From positions 186,001 through 250,000 of the forward strand of contig NZ_NEGK01000001.1 in assembly GCF_002135435.1 (NCBI RefSeq): DNA of 64,000 nucleotides, written 5' to 3'. Positions within the stretch are counted from its first letter, which is position 1; every line of letters begins with the position of its first letter. The DNA comes from Acinetobacter sp. ANC 3813 (GTDB lineage Bacteria; Pseudomonadota; Gammaproteobacteria; Pseudomonadales; Moraxellaceae). A program made the translations under genes and the position numbers. The notes beneath the pieces were generated by a model. That model had not been told where the DNA came from. It searched no databases and saw only the letters and a list, made by a program, of their open reading frames with translations. Shown in pieces: positions 25,213 to 35,344 of the stretch.

Positions 25213-26664
25213 TTAATTTGAAGCAGCTGCACCGGTACAATGCGGACTCTGACTGGCATCTTTCTGTGCACTGGTTAACACGATACCTGTACCTGCAGAC
25301 ATTTTATCCTGAATAAAATCTACGGCCTTTTCATTTCTGCAGATGATTGCTTGTGTATGGCTCGCGCCTGGCACAATGTCTAATGTATAGCCATCTGCAT
25401 AATTTGCTTGCGGGAAATACTGCGCGGCTTTCGCCTTCATATTTGCAAACACGATTTGCGTCATTTGCGGTAACACGGCCTGATCATTGCCGCCTTGAAT
25501 AATATAAACAGGGGCTTTAATCACTTTAGCAGCTGTTGCATTTGTCGCAGGCTGATTGTCACTTAAAAATTTCTGTACAACAGGATCTGAATCGATTTTA
25601 TTTAAAACAATTCCATACTGCGAAACCATATGTGTTGGGTCTTTTATAAAATTAAGCACGCTGGCTTTGAATTGCGCTTGCAAACCATCGGCACTATACG
25701 GATCAGCATAACTTAAACAAGCCCCATCATCCCCTGTGCGGCCATAGGCTTTTTCTGCAATTAAACCTGCATCTGCGGTAAAGATCGATTTCAAATCATA
25801 ACTCGGGTCATAAGCTTTAATACCCGAAGTGGTTAAAGCCGCATAAGCTAAAAGCTCTGCATAACCATCTGCAATTTGTGCAATCAACGCTTCGCTTTGC
25901 GCCACACTGATCTGTTGTTGTGATAGCGCATAACGCACCTGCATTAATTTATCATCCAACATATTGTATGTTGTAAATACACCAGATGTATTTTTTGCAG
26001 GATCAAGATAAACCTTAATAATCTCCCCTAAACTTGATGCCGGCGCTGCTGCAACTGCGCCCTTATAACTGCTATCTGCATTAGCAAATTCTGCTGTGCC
26101 TAAAGACGCATGTCCACCTTGTGATTGGCCAATCGACATCCATGCTCCATTTAACTGCGCCCCATAATGCTCTTTGGCTGATTTTACCGCTGCAAGTGCA
26201 GAATTGGCTGCACTCGATAAATTCAGATATGGATGTACACCAGGCGTCCCCAGTCCCTCATAGTCAGGCGCAACAATTACATAACCTGCAGCCAATAAAC
26301 TATTTGCCAGTATTTTAAAACGCGGATGAATTGTATTTTTACTCGGCGCACAAGCATCTCCTGCACCGACTGTTCCATGCTCCCAGACCACTACGCGATA
26401 ACCATCTTTAGGCTTAATTGCTGTAGGAAACATAACCAAGGCTGTCGCTGTTGCTGTCTTTCCTTTTACATTAGTCATGTTATAGGTCATGACTTTAATT
26501 GATGATGTGTTGTCTACAGTATCCAAACTATAGTTAGCTTCAGACACATACGTTGGATTTTGATTTGAAGAAGGTGTTGAGTCATTATTGTCATCATTAC
26601 ACGCTGTTAATGACAGCATTGAAACCGCAACTGTCAGCGCTAATGCTATTTTTGAATGGTTCAT
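25213..26664 (-). CDS. Secreted lipase-like alpha/beta hydrolase lipoprotein
   Basis: 483-residue esterase or lipase, probably anchored to a membrane by a lipid. The signal peptide ends in the lipobox LTAC (C22), followed by an Asn/Asp/Ser linker. The catalytic serine is in the SIGQSQGGHA elbow; a WEHGTVGAGDACAPS segment earlier and SHTQAIICRNEKAV near the end (histidine region) complete the fold. The overall pattern is like secretory lipases of the LIP family. The ATG at 26664 has AAGGAT upstream and yields a proper lipobox; an in-frame start 7 codons earlier lacks this. It has no operon partner, and its substrate is unknown. Confidence 0.85.
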   Translation of the reverse strand: MNHSKIALALTVAVSMLSLTACNDDNNDSTPSSNQNPTYVSEANYSLDTVDNTSSIKVMTYNMTNVKGKTATATALVMFPTAIKPKDGYRVVVWEHGTVGAGDACAPSKNTIHPRFKILANSLLAAGYVIVAPDYEGLGTPGVHPYLNLSSAANSALAAVKSAKEHYGAQLNGAWMSIGQSQGGHASLGTAEFANADSSYKGAVAAAPASSLGEIIKVYLDPAKNTSGVFTTYNMLDDKLMQVRYALSQQQISVAQSEALIAQIADGYAELLAYAALTTSGIKAYDPSYDLKSIFTADAGLIAEKAYGRTGDDGACLSYADPYSADGLQAQFKASVLNFIKDPTHMVSQYGIVLNKIDSDPVVQKFLSDNQPATNATAAKVIKAPVYIIQGGNDQAVLPQMTQIVFANMKAKAAQYFPQANYADGYTLDIVPGASHTQAIICRNEKAVDFIQDKMSAGTGIVLTSAQKDASQSPHCTGAAASN

Positions 26665-26728
26665 AAAATATCCTTTTTTAATCATTATTTTTTGAGCATG
26701 AAGCTACATGCCGTTTTATTAATGCATA

Positions 26729-26756
26729 AAAAAAAGCACCCGAATAGGATGCTTTA
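26729..26756 (-). terminator. Terminator of ubiCA
   Basis: AAAGCA and TGCTTT with an inner CC/GG pair form a stem; on the minus strand a run of eight T follows. It lies 31 bases beyond the ubiA stop. Confidence 0.7.
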
Positions 26757-26787
26757 AATCAATTTAGATGGTTTCAGATCAATGACA

Positions 26788-27669
26788 TTAAACCGAGAAT
26801 GAAACAAAAATACCGACAAAAATTATGAGGCCCACCCAGCGGTTATGCAAAAAGGTTTTAAAACACCATTGCGGATCGCGGTCTTTGGTTTTAGTCCATT
26901 GATAGACAAAATCTGCAGCTACAGCCAGTAAAGCAATTAAACCAAATGGCATCAGCGCCTGCTTTAAATATAAAGCCGATCCAATGAGTACAATACTGAT
27001 CGCCTGCAGTGCCGATATAATTTCAATATCGTATTTGCCAAATAAAATTGCAGTCGATTTCACGCCAATTTTTAAATCATATTCACGGTCGGTAATGGCA
27101 TATTGCGTATCATAAGCTACCGTCCAAGCGAGGTTCCCAAAATATAACAGCCAGCAAGTAATATCTAGCGGATGCCCCACTGCTGTATAGGCCATTGGTA
27201 TAGACCACGAAAATGCTGCACCTAAAAACACTTGCGGCAAATGCGTATAGCGTTTCATAAAGGGATAAATGAAAGCTAAAAACAGCGCGCCAAAAGAGCA
27301 GTAAAAGGTTTCAATCGGCAAAAAGAACAGCATGCAGGCACTGGCCGCCACCAAAAACAAAAAAACATAAATTGCTTCTTGGGCCGAAATAATCCCTGTA
27401 GCCAGCGGGCGCGTCTTGGTGCGTTCGACATGCGCATCTACTTTACGGTCAGCAAAATCATTAATCGCACAGCCTGCAGCACGCATGAAAATGGTGCCCA
27501 GAATCATCGGTATCAATATAGACAAGCTGGGTGTGCCTGAATTTGCCAGCCAAAGCGCCCACATGGTTGGCCAAAAAACCAATTCTGTACCAATCGGCTT
27601 ATCAAACCGGCAAAGATAATAATATGCTTCTAAACGTTCACGCCAAGTAATTTGATGCGCAGCTGTCAT
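26788..27669 (-). CDS. ubiA: 4-hydroxybenzoate polyprenyltransferase
   Basis: Inner-membrane enzyme (293 aa, about eight helices) that prenylates 4-hydroxybenzoate in ubiquinone synthesis. The two aspartate-rich motifs are present: NDFADRKVDAHVERTKTRP near residue 76 and YDTQYAITDREYDLKIG near 200. The frame continues 31 codons upstream into the ubiC region, but the ATG at 27669 has AAGGACAGTC before it and starts MTAAHQITWRERLEAYYYL, the usual N-terminus. It follows ubiC by 8 bases as an operon. Confidence 0.95.
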   Translation of the reverse strand: MTAAHQITWRERLEAYYYLCRFDKPIGTELVFWPTMWALWLANSGTPSLSILIPMILGTIFMRAAGCAINDFADRKVDAHVERTKTRPLATGIISAQEAIYVFLFLVAASACMLFFLPIETFYCSFGALFLAFIYPFMKRYTHLPQVFLGAAFSWSIPMAYTAVGHPLDITCWLLYFGNLAWTVAYDTQYAITDREYDLKIGVKSTAILFGKYDIEIISALQAISIVLIGSALYLKQALMPFGLIALLAVAADFVYQWTKTKDRDPQWCFKTFLHNRWVGLIIFVGIFVSFSV

Positions 27670-27677
27670 GACTGTCC

Positions 27678-28151
27678 TTAACCCGCTGAGTGTTGCTTTT
27701 GCAAATACAGTTCGAAACTTTCTAGAAAAGTTTCCTGCACTATGAATTTGCAGCCATGCCAAGTATAACAGCTCTGCCGTGTCCAGCCATCTTTAAGCCA
27801 AATGACACGGCGCTCACATGCTGGATTTGTCCGCTGAAATAAGAAAAAGCCAATCGGCTTTGTGCCAATGTGCTGAAAAATCCGCGCCCGCTTTTGTAAG
27901 CTTAAAATAGGAAAAATACTTTTCGCTTTGACCCAAGGCTGAGATTCACAGCCATATAGTAAGCTTTCTCTGACCCATGACGTATGCTGATTGGGCATGC
28001 CCATCCATTTTGCATCGCTAAAACGCATTCGCTGAAAATGTTCTTTCGTGGGTTCGACTTGAAATTGACCATTCGCTAAATCTGTCAGCTGCTGCGTTAA
28101 AGAACCTGACGCATACAGCCATGTTTTCAGTTCAGCTGAGATTTGATGCAT
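27678..28151 (-). CDS. ubiC: Chorismate--pyruvate lyase
   Basis: Splits chorismate to 4-hydroxybenzoate and pyruvate, the first step of ubiquinone synthesis; its product is the substrate of the next gene. 157 residues from the chosen ATG, with WVRESLLYGCESQPWVKAKS and the IGFFLFQRTNPACERRVIW region typical of UbiC. Starts are uncertain: ATGs at 28178, 28163 and 28151 are in frame and none has a strong ribosome site; MHQISAELKTWL best matches the family start. It is a cytoplasmic enzyme. Confidence 0.88.
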   Translation of the reverse strand: MHQISAELKTWLYASGSLTQQLTDLANGQFQVEPTKEHFQRMRFSDAKWMGMPNQHTSWVRESLLYGCESQPWVKAKSIFPILSLQKRARIFQHIGTKPIGFFLFQRTNPACERRVIWLKDGWTRQSCYTWHGCKFIVQETFLESFELYLQKQHSAG

Positions 28152-28235
28152 ACATATACCCATGCAATTGCACTGCATGACGCACGTGCATTCGTTTTCT
28201 AAATCTAATTAACATTTTAATAAAATCAACAATTG

Positions 28236-28511
28236 TTAAGCATTGTCTGTTTTGGCAATCACTTCAAATTTACCTTGCGGCGTTTTAATTAAAACCAGCC
28301 CTTCAGCACTGATATAAAAACTTTTCGGATAATCAAAACTCAGCGCCAGTTCAGGATTCTTTAAAGCAACAAATTCTGCTTGCTTATACCCTTCTAACGT
28401 ACGCCCAACTTCTATATAGGTCACTTCAGAGAAGTTTAATTTAAATCCTTTATCATGAGCTTTAGGATCAATCCAAGGAAAGAAGCCCGTATGTTTTTTA
28501 CGTTGTGCCAT
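28236..28511 (-). CDS. Small uncharacterised protein
   Basis: 91 residues beginning MAQRKKHTGFFPWIDPKAHD, with alternating strands and no membrane segment. It lies between ubiC and glnA on the same strand, but the glnA terminator separates it from glnA. AAAGAAATTGC before the ATG gives a weak ribosome site. The compact, mixed-charge sequence looks like a folded soluble protein. No family recognised. Confidence 0.6.
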   Translation of the reverse strand: MAQRKKHTGFFPWIDPKAHDKGFKLNFSEVTYIEVGRTLEGYKQAEFVALKNPELALSFDYPKSFYISAEGLVLIKTPQGKFEVIAKTDNA

Positions 28512-28547
28512 GCAATTTCTTTCAATTCTTTAATATTTACATCATAC

Positions 28548-28577
28548 AAAAAAAACCCGCACTAGGCGGGTTTTTTT
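28548..28577 (-). terminator. Terminator of glnA
   Basis: ACCCGC and GCGGGT core with long A- and T-runs around an ACTAG loop, 35 bases after the glnA stop; strong on the minus strand. Confidence 0.85.
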
Positions 28578-28611
28578 ACAGATGTAATTCTTGGTCCGTA
28601 GACCAGATCAA

Positions 28612-30027
28612 TTACAGGCTGTAGTACATATCAAACTCAACAGGGTGAGTAGTCGTATTTAGACGACGTACATCTTCACGCTTAAGTTCTACATATGCAT
28701 CCAACATTTCTTGAGTGAACACGCCACCTTTCAATAGGTATTCGTGATCAGCTTCAAGCGCGTCAAGAGCCATCTCTAGGCTATGCGCCACTGTTGGGAT
28801 TTTAGCTTCTTCTTCAGGAGGAAGGTCATACAAGTTTTTGTCTGCCGCTTCGCCTGGGTGGATCTTGTTTTGAATACCGTCAAGACCAGCCATAAGAAGT
28901 GCTGCGAAACCTAAGTACGGGTTCATCATTGGATCTGGGAAACGCGCTTCGATACGTTTGCCTTTAGGGCTAGAAACGTAAGGAATACGGATAGAAGCAG
29001 AACGGTTACGCGCTGAGTAAGCAAGCATGATCGGCGCTTCGAAATGCGGAACTAAACGCTTGTACGAGTTTGTAGAAGGGTTAGTAATTGCGTTCAATGA
29101 ACGAGCGTGCTTGATCACACCGCCAATGAAGTACAATGCCATTTCAGAAAGGCCTGCATATTCGTCACCAGCAAACAAGTTCTTGCCATCTTTAGCGATT
29201 GACATGTGAACGTGCATACCAGAACCGTTGTCGCCAACCATTGGCTTAGGCATGAATGTAGCAGTTTTAGCATATTGGTGAGCAACGTTCCAAACAGCAT
29301 ATTTGAACTGTTGAACTTCGTCAGCTTTGCGAACCATAGTGTTGAAGCTTACGCCGATTTCTAATTGGCAAGAAGCAACTTCATGGTGATGCACTTCTAC
29401 ACGGCCTGGGCCCATGATATCTTCAATTTTTGCACACATGTCTGCACGCATATCTTGTGAAGAATCAACCGGTGGAACTGGGAAGTAACCGCCTTTAACA
29501 CGTGGACGGTGGCCAGAGTTGCCAGCTTCGTAATCTTTACCAGTAGACCAAGCAGCTTCTTCAGCGATCAATGTGTGGCGCGCGCCAGACATGTCGATGT
29601 CCCATTTCACTTCGTCAAATACGAAGAATTCTGGTTCTGGACCAAAGAATGCTGTATCACCAATACCTGTAGATTTAAGGTATTCTTCTGCACGGCGAGC
29701 GATAGAACGCGGATCACGGTCATAACCTTGACCAGTTGAAGGTTCAATAACGTCACAAGTTACAACAACAGTCGCTTCAGCGAAGAACGGATCTAGGAAG
29801 CAAGTTTCTGCATCTGGACGTAAAATCATGTCAGATGCTTCGATGCCTTTCCAGCCAGCAATTGAAGAACCGTCAAACATTTTGCCGTCTTCAAATGTGT
29901 CTTCGTCAATTGTATCAGCAGGGTAAGTTACGTGCTGCTCTTTACCCTTAGTGTCAGTAAAGCGAAAATCGACCCATTTTGCGCCACTTTCTTGGATGAG
30001 TTGAAGGACCTTGTTCGCCATGCTCAT
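28612..30027 (-). CDS. glnA: Glutamine synthetase, type I
   Basis: Makes glutamine from glutamate and ammonia with ATP; cytoplasmic dodecamer. 471 residues, full length for the GSI-beta form. Visible landmarks: the [10 protein letters not shown] latch, EPEFFVFD, the ATP-site [16 protein letters not shown] loop, [19 protein letters not shown], and NLYDLPPEE near residue 397, whose tyrosine is the adenylylation site of this subtype. GGAG lies 4 bases before the first ATG (30027) and 10 bases before a second at 30021; either could initiate. It is monocistronic, with a sigma-54-type promoter and NtrC-like sites upstream. Confidence 0.97.
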   Translation of the reverse strand: MSMANKVLQLIQESGAKWVDFRFTDTKGKEQHVTYPADTIDEDTFEDGKMFDGSSIAGWKGIEASDMILRPDAETCFLDPFFAEATVVVTCDVIEPSTGQGYDRDPRSIARRAEEYLKSTGIGDTAFFGPEPEFFVFDEVKWDIDMSGARHTLIAEEAAWSTGKDYEAGNSGHRPRVKGGYFPVPPVDSSQDMRADMCAKIEDIMGPGRVEVHHHEVASCQLEIGVSFNTMVRKADEVQQFKYAVWNVAHQYAKTATFMPKPMVGDNGSGMHVHMSIAKDGKNLFAGDEYAGLSEMALYFIGGVIKHARSLNAITNPSTNSYKRLVPHFEAPIMLAYSARNRSASIRIPYVSSPKGKRIEARFPDPMMNPYLGFAALLMAGLDGIQNKIHPGEAADKNLYDLPPEEEAKIPTVAHSLEMALDALEADHEYLLKGGVFTQEMLDAYVELKREDVRRLNTTTHPVEFDMYYSL

Positions 30028-30049
30028 TGTGCTCCGATGTTTTTTGTTG

Positions 30050-30066
30050 CACGCACCCAGTGCGTG
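30050..30066 (-). promoter_or_regulatory. Hairpin in the glnA leader
   Basis: CACGCAC and GTGCGTG are perfect complements around a 3-base loop, 22 bases before the glnA start. In the transcript this is a stable stem near the ribosome site and might affect translation. Confidence 0.4.
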
Positions 30067-30085
30067 TTAGTAGTTGGTTGTTAAT

Positions 30086-30104
30086 AAGCAATTACTATAC
30101 CAAC
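30086..30104 (-). promoter_or_regulatory. Candidate sigma-54 promoter of glnA
   Basis: On the minus strand, TTGGTATAGTAATTGC has the GG at -24 and GC at -12 separated by exactly 10 bases, as in TTGGCAC-N5-TTGC promoters. The spacing and TTGC half are ideal; the CAC of the -24 element is TAT. The inferred start site is about 50 bases before the ATG. Confidence 0.6.
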
Positions 30105-30197
30105 TTTTAAAAGAAAAGCTAAAATGTTGAATTCCTTATCAGAATTGAAGATTAGGCAGCTTTGCTTTTACACCATTATACTGTGCCTCAATGTAAA

Positions 30198-30214
30198 TGC
30201 ACCATATTCAAACA
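30198..30214 (-). promoter_or_regulatory. Candidate NtrC half-site
   Basis: Contains a perfect TGCACCA left half of the NtrC consensus (TGCACCA-N3-TGGTGCA) with a poor right half. Its centre is about 130 bases upstream of the inferred sigma-54 start. Confidence 0.45.
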
Positions 30215-30249
30215 CTGTCTTTTAATTTTGTTCAAAAAGCGTCACAACA

Positions 30250-30266
30250 TGAACCAATTTGGTGCG
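30250..30266 (-). promoter_or_regulatory. Candidate NtrC binding site upstream of glnA
   Basis: TGAACCAATTTGGTGCG matches the 17-bp NtrC palindrome at 12 of 14 half-site positions; the arms ACCAA and TTGGT are perfect. It lies about 180 bases upstream of the inferred start, within enhancer range. Confidence 0.55.
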
Positions 30267-31101
30267 TTTATTTTTATAAAGCTAAAGCCTATTGCCCTCT
30301 CTGTGCAACTTTTATCTTATCACCCGTATCGATTGAGTAAAAAACAATCAACCCTGATCTTTTTGTTTAAAGCTCAATAGTTAAGAGTTCTTAACTCATA
30401 CTTTTTAGCTCAAAACATCAGTCGTTTCATTGAAATTTTACAGGGCGAGCACATGCAAAAAATTTTACAGCTCAATATTGAGAATCTATATCAAATAGCC
30501 CAGTTTGAAATTTAAGCGAAAATTAAAAAAATGCACCATTTGAGTGAATAAATCTTTTTTCACGTCAATTTCAACCCTGCCAAAATGCTGCTTATACACT
30601 TTTATCTGTGCTTTAGAGCGCTTATAAATGCTATACAAATTTGCAGCATTTTTAGTTACAGATCTATACACATTTATGTTCATTCATTTACTGCAATATT
30701 TATGCATGCACTCAGCTTCAAACTTCAGATACTGAATCAGCAAGCAACAGACTTATTGCCCATATTAAGGAAGCAATTCAGTATCATTTCGTTGGGCAGC
30801 ATGCCAGTATCACAATGCATTGACGATTACTCTATAAAAGCATAATGCATAGCCGCCCCCCTTGATTATCACTAAAACCTAATACGCATATTGGCAGAAT
30901 CCAAAAGGCATGCAGCCCTTTAGGAGAAATAGTTCAGCAGAAAATGTTTATTTTTTGCTATGATGACCTGCGCTCCATTTTTCAGCTTTATTTTTGTTTA
31001 TATAACGGATAAATAATGCGTTTTAAACGCCGAAAAACAGTGAGCCGATCCAGACTAAATAGGCACAGTTAAGTGCAAAATTTCAATAGGTTATTAAACT
31101 C
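30267..31101. other. Long intergenic region between glnA and trpG
   Basis: About 835 bases with no convincing gene; the short frames present (for instance 30585-30845) have poor composition and no ribosome sites. Apart from another TGCACCA heptamer at 30533-30539, I see nothing definable. The final 100 bases should contain the trp promoter, but no classical attenuator with tandem Trp codons is seen. Confidence 0.5.
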
Positions 31102-31686
31102 ATGCTTCTGATGATTGATAATTACGACAGCTTTACTTATAACATCGCCCAGTATTTTGGCGAGTTAAATCAAGAAGTTAAAGTCGTTCGCAATGATGCC
31201 GTCACTTTGGAAGATATAGAGCGATGGCAACCGAAGTATTTGGTCATTGGCCCTGGCCCTTGTTCACCAAGTGAAGCTGGCATATCTATTCCAGCGATTC
31301 AGCATTTTGCAGGCAAAATCCCATTGCTCGGTGTGTGCTTAGGCCACCAAGCAATTGGACAGGCTTTTGGCGGTGATATTATCCGCGCCAAAAAAGTCAT
31401 GCATGGCCGCCTGTCAGACATGTATCACAGCGACAAGGGTATTTTCAGCAACCTTCCATCCCCTTTTTCGGCAACGCGCTATCACTCTTTGGTGATTGAT
31501 CAAGCAACGCTGCCGGAATGCTTGGAAGTCACTTGCTGGACCAATGAAGCAGATGGCACGATGGAAGAGATCATGGGTGTGAAGCATAAGACATTGCCTG
31601 TTGAAGGCGTGCAGTTCCACCCTGAGTCAATCTTAAGCCAGCACGGCCATCAGATTTTCAAAAACTTCCTCGAAATTTACGCATAA
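31102..31686 (+). CDS. trpG: Anthranilate synthase glutamine amidotransferase component
   Basis: Glutaminase subunit (194 aa) that supplies ammonia to TrpE for anthranilate, and in Acinetobacter probably also to the 4-amino-4-deoxychorismate synthase for folate. The class I triad is visible: cysteine in [16 protein letters not shown], and histidine and glutamate in VQFHPESIL near the C-terminus. [15 protein letters not shown] opens the protein. It is the first gene of trpGDC; trpE is not in the window, as is common in the genus. Confidence 0.95.
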   Translation: MLLMIDNYDSFTYNIAQYFGELNQEVKVVRNDAVTLEDIERWQPKYLVIGPGPCSPSEAGISIPAIQHFAGKIPLLGVCLGHQAIGQAFGGDIIRAKKVMHGRLSDMYHSDKGIFSNLPSPFSATRYHSLVIDQATLPECLEVTCWTNEADGTMEEIMGVKHKTLPVEGVQFHPESILSQHGHQIFKNFLEIYA

Positions 31687-31703
31687 TTGAAGCAATTAAG
31701 ACT

Positions 31704-32750
31704 ATGAATATTCAGCAAGCTTTAAACAATATTACTAAAAATATCGAACTCACTCAGCCGCAAATGGAAGATGTCATGCGCACCATCATGAATGGTGAAG
31801 CGACTGAAGCGCAAATTGGCGCTTTCATGATGGGTCTGCGCTTAAAAGGCGAAAGTGTAGATGAAATTACCGCTGCAGCCCGTGTCATGCGTGAATTGGC
31901 GATTAAAATTGATGTCAGTGATTTGCCCAATTTAGTCGATATCGTCGGTACAGGCGGTGATGGCCAAAACCTGTTTAACGTCTCTACAGCGTCTTCTTTT
32001 GTAATCGCTGCTTCTGGCGCCAATTTAGCGAAGCATGGCGGCCGCGGTGTATCTTCAAGTTCAGGATCCTCTGATCTGCTGGAGCAGGCAGGCATTAACC
32101 TTGACTTAAATATGGAACAAACTGAGCGCTGCATCCGTGAGCTTGGTGTGGGTTTCCTCTTTGCGCCAAACCATCACAAAGCGATGAAATATGCCGCCGG
32201 CCCGCGTAAAGAGCTTGGCTTCCGCAGTATTTTCAACTTGCTCGGCCCGCTTACGAATCCGGCTGGGGTAAAACGCTTTGTGATTGGTGTGTTCTCTACT
32301 GAGTTATGCCGTCCAATGGCGGAAGTACTTAAACAGCTCGGCGCTGAACATGTGATGGTGGTGCATTCTAAAGATGGTTTAGATGAAATCAGCCTTGCAT
32401 CGTCAACCTATGTTGCAGAACTGAAAAATGGCGAAATTACCGAATGGGAAATTCAGCCTGAAGCTGTAGACATCGAATCGCAAACTTTAACCGGCCTTTC
32501 GGTTGAAAGCGCTGCTGAAAGTCTGGCGCTGATTAAAGATGCGCTTGGCAAGAAAAAATCAGCAAAAGGTGAAAAAGCGGCCCACATGATTGCTTTAAAT
32601 GCAGGTGCAGGCATTTATGTTTCTGGCGTGACCACATCTTATAAGCAAGGTGTAGCGCTGGCGCATGACATTATCTACGGCGGCCAAGCTTTAGAGAAAA
32701 TGGATGTGCTGTCTGAATTCACCAAAACGTTAAAACAATACGAAGCTTAA
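31704..32750 (+). CDS. trpD: Anthranilate phosphoribosyltransferase
   Basis: Second step of tryptophan synthesis, joining anthranilate to PRPP. 348 residues with the PRPP loop [18 protein letters not shown] near residue 73, [18 protein letters not shown] (the usual N-R-x-S-S loop), and [19 protein letters not shown] near 170. It begins 17 bases after trpG and is followed by trpC with 21 bases, a compact operon. Full-length and intact. Confidence 0.96.
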   Translation: MNIQQALNNITKNIELTQPQMEDVMRTIMNGEATEAQIGAFMMGLRLKGESVDEITAAARVMRELAIKIDVSDLPNLVDIVGTGGDGQNLFNVSTASSFVIAASGANLAKHGGRGVSSSSGSSDLLEQAGINLDLNMEQTERCIRELGVGFLFAPNHHKAMKYAAGPRKELGFRSIFNLLGPLTNPAGVKRFVIGVFSTELCRPMAEVLKQLGAEHVMVVHSKDGLDEISLASSTYVAELKNGEITEWEIQPEAVDIESQTLTGLSVESAAESLALIKDALGKKKSAKGEKAAHMIALNAGAGIYVSGVTTSYKQGVALAHDIIYGGQALEKMDVLSEFTKTLKQYEA

Positions 32751-32771
32751 TCGGTCAAGGACATTTAAATC

Positions 32772-33578
32772 ATGGTTGATATCGCAAATACCATCTTGGG
32801 TAAAATTGTTGACCGCAAGCAGGAAGAATTCGCTGCGCGCTTAAAACAGAAAAGCTATAAAGATGTTGAAGAACTGGCGCAGGCGGCAACACCTGTACGC
32901 GGTTTTGCACAATCTTTGCTTAGTAAGCGTCCGGGCGTGATTGCTGAAATTAAAAAGGCATCACCTTCAAAAGGGATTATTCGTGAAAACTTTAATCCAG
33001 CAGAAATTGCACAGCAGTATCAAGATGCTGGCGCTGCATGTTTGTCTGTTCTCACCGATGTGGACTTTTTCCAAGGTGCAGATGAAAACATTCAAATTGC
33101 GCGCACGCATTGCGACTTGCCAGCCCTGCGTAAAGACTTTTTGATTGATCCATACGGTGTGATTGAAGCACGCGCATTACATGCAGACTGCATTTTGCTG
33201 ATTGTGGCATGTTTGTCGAATCAGCAGCTTGAAGAAATGTCAAAAACTGCATTTGAGCATAACTTAGATGTATTGGTTGAAGTGCATGACGAAGAAGAGC
33301 TCGAACGTGCCCTGCGTTTAGATGACCGCTGCCTGCTAGGTGTAAATAACCGCAATTTAAAAACCTTTGATGTCGACTTAAACACATCACTGCGTTTGAA
33401 AAAATTGCTTGAACCTTCTCGCCTGCTGGTGACTGAAAGCGGTATTGCTACACCTGCAGATGTTGCCATGATGCAGGAAAACGATATTCACGCATTCTTG
33501 GTCGGTGAAAGCTTTATGAAGCAGCCAAGACCAGATCAAGCCTTTGCTGAATTGTTTGGTGTACCTAAATTGCAATAA
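32772..33578 (+). CDS. trpC: Indole-3-glycerol phosphate synthase
   Basis: Ring closure of the carboxyphenylamino-deoxyribulose phosphate, in tryptophan synthesis; a single TIM barrel of 268 residues without a fused TrpF. Catalytic residues lie in VIAEIKKASPSKGII (first lysine), LRKDFLIDPYGVIEARALHAD and DVLVEVHDEEELERA; the phosphate site is LVTESGIATPADVAMM and LVGESFM. Last gene of trpGDC; a 12-bp hairpin follows. Confidence 0.96.
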   Translation: MVDIANTILGKIVDRKQEEFAARLKQKSYKDVEELAQAATPVRGFAQSLLSKRPGVIAEIKKASPSKGIIRENFNPAEIAQQYQDAGAACLSVLTDVDFFQGADENIQIARTHCDLPALRKDFLIDPYGVIEARALHADCILLIVACLSNQQLEEMSKTAFEHNLDVLVEVHDEEELERALRLDDRCLLGVNNRNLKTFDVDLNTSLRLKKLLEPSRLLVTESGIATPADVAMMQENDIHAFLVGESFMKQPRPDQAFAELFGVPKLQ

Positions 33579-33587
33579 ATCAATTCG

Positions 33588-33615
33588 TTTAGAGGTGCAT
33601 GCGTGCACCTCTAAA
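33588..33615 (+). terminator. Hairpin after trpC
   Basis: TTTAGAGGTGCA and TGCACCTCTAAA form a perfect 12-bp stem around TGCG, 9 bases after the stop. No T-run follows, so it may protect the 3' end more than terminate. Confidence 0.55.
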
Positions 33616-33809
33616 CCATTAAATTTTGAATAATTAATTATATCTACTCAAACTATATAACTCATTTTAAGAATAAAATTTCTAATCCTAACGAATAACC
33701 AACTGTAAATTTAAGTAAAATTAAATGGTAGTGATGTTGCAAGACCTCATTCGTTTTCTGTGTTTTAATAGAATTAACTCATAAATCAAACTTCCAATTA
33801 AAACTTTAT

Positions 33810-35129
33810 ATGACTCATACAACAGGCCAAGACCTGCCCATTTATATTATCGGTGCAGGTATTGCAGGGATTAGTTGCGCAAAGCAGCTTCAAGATGCCG
33901 GCAAAAAAGTCATTATTTTAGAGTCCCGAGATCGAATTGGCGGACGTATTGAATCTAAACAAATCAATAATGATTTTTTTGATTTAGGCGCCTCATGGAT
34001 TCATGGAATTAAAGGCAATCCTATTTGGGCACTGAGTCAGCAGCTCCATATTGAAACTCAAATATTCAACTACAATAAACCGCAATATTTTCACGCAACG
34101 GGTCAATTATTTAATGAAAGTGAAGTTCACGTTTTTGAAAGCTATATTAGAAAAATACAATCCGCTTTATTCAAAACTGCGCATGAATCTGCATTGGTTG
34201 CTGTGCAAGACATCATAAATTCACTTGATTATCAGAACGATGAATTTGCAGCACAAGACTTAAAAACACTTTTGCTGACGTTTTTTCAATATGTGGCGAA
34301 TGATCCTTATGCCACAGATCTTGAACAACTATCTAGCCAATACCAAAATTATGAAGGCTATTTTGAGGGGGATGAAGTCATCTTCCCTAAAGGCTATGCA
34401 CAAATTATCCATCATCTTGCACAAGATCTTCAGATTCAGCGTAACATTCATGTTCAAAAAATATCGATTAAATCAGGCTATGCCGAAATTCAGGCTCAAA
34501 ATAATCAAACTTTTCAAGCCTCTAAAATTGTCATCGCAGTGCCATTGGGTGTTTTAAAAAAACAGCATATACAATTTAACCCGCCCTTGCCTGATGCATA
34601 TTGTCATGCCATTAAAAATATGGGCTTTGGCTCATTTAATAAGGTTTTTTTTCAATTAGATATACCGCTGCCATTTTGCCCACCTTCATTAGACAATGAA
34701 TTCAGCACGCTGTATTGGAACAATAATAAATTATTTAATCTTTTAGATTTGACGCAGATATATCAGAAACCAACCTATCTCATGTTATTTGGCGGTTCAG
34801 TTTCCGATTTTATTGATCATGCCGATGATGATGCGGTCTGGGATAAAATTGGCCAAAGCTTGCAAGAGACATTTCAAACATTTATAGAAAAACCTAAAAA
34901 TCTGCTGATCACCCGCTGGGGCGCAGATTCAAATAGTTATGGCTCATTTAGTTTTCCAGCGCTCAAGCAGAGCGAACAGCTGACCAAAGTCTTTGAGGGC
35001 AATATTGATCAAATGCTGTTTTTTTCAGGTGAACACTGCAGCCTAAAATATGCTGGGACAGTCCATGGCGCCTATTTAAGCGGCTGTGAAACAGCACGCC
35101 AGTTACTAAATTTACAGATAGAGATGTAA
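33810..35129 (+). CDS. Flavin-containing amine oxidase family protein
   Basis: FAD-dependent oxidase of 439 residues. The dinucleotide fold is IIGAGIAGISCAKQLQDAGK with the ESRDRIGGRI motif; FDLGASWIHGIKGNPIW is the conserved FAD/substrate region, and FFSGEHCSLKYAGTVHGAYL closes the FAD site. The family includes polyamine and monoamine oxidases and plant-type polyamine oxidases; the substrate cannot be fixed. No signal peptide is seen, so it is cytoplasmic. It stands alone, about 230 bases after trpC. Confidence 0.85.
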   Translation: MTHTTGQDLPIYIIGAGIAGISCAKQLQDAGKKVIILESRDRIGGRIESKQINNDFFDLGASWIHGIKGNPIWALSQQLHIETQIFNYNKPQYFHATGQLFNESEVHVFESYIRKIQSALFKTAHESALVAVQDIINSLDYQNDEFAAQDLKTLLLTFFQYVANDPYATDLEQLSSQYQNYEGYFEGDEVIFPKGYAQIIHHLAQDLQIQRNIHVQKISIKSGYAEIQAQNNQTFQASKIVIAVPLGVLKKQHIQFNPPLPDAYCHAIKNMGFGSFNKVFFQLDIPLPFCPPSLDNEFSTLYWNNNKLFNLLDLTQIYQKPTYLMLFGGSVSDFIDHADDDAVWDKIGQSLQETFQTFIEKPKNLLITRWGADSNSYGSFSFPALKQSEQLTKVFEGNIDQMLFFSGEHCSLKYAGTVHGAYLSGCETARQLLNLQIEM

Positions 35130-35344
35130 ATGCGCATTTATCATATTATTTTTAGATGCGCATTTGATGCACAACCTCTTGAGTCCTCAAACATTATCTT
35201 ACCGCCGCATATTCTAATAAATATCGATAAACACCTATTCCAGCTAAGCTTTAAAATAAATCAACAAATGCAATAAATTTCTCATTTTTCACAATTGAGA
35301 CTATAATTTAGCTCTGTCTTACCCTCTTCTCTTGTTTTTTCCTT

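Noticed and set aside
30585..30845. 86-codon frame between glnA and trpG
   Set aside because: Hydrophobic, low-complexity composition, no ribosome site and no recognisable family; overlaps an opposite-strand frame of similar quality.
31016..31072. 18-codon frame (MRFKRRKTVSRSRLNRHS) upstream of trpG as a possible leader peptide
   Set aside because: It has no tryptophan codons and no attenuator-like alternative hairpins, so it does not fit trp attenuation; its ribosome site is weak.
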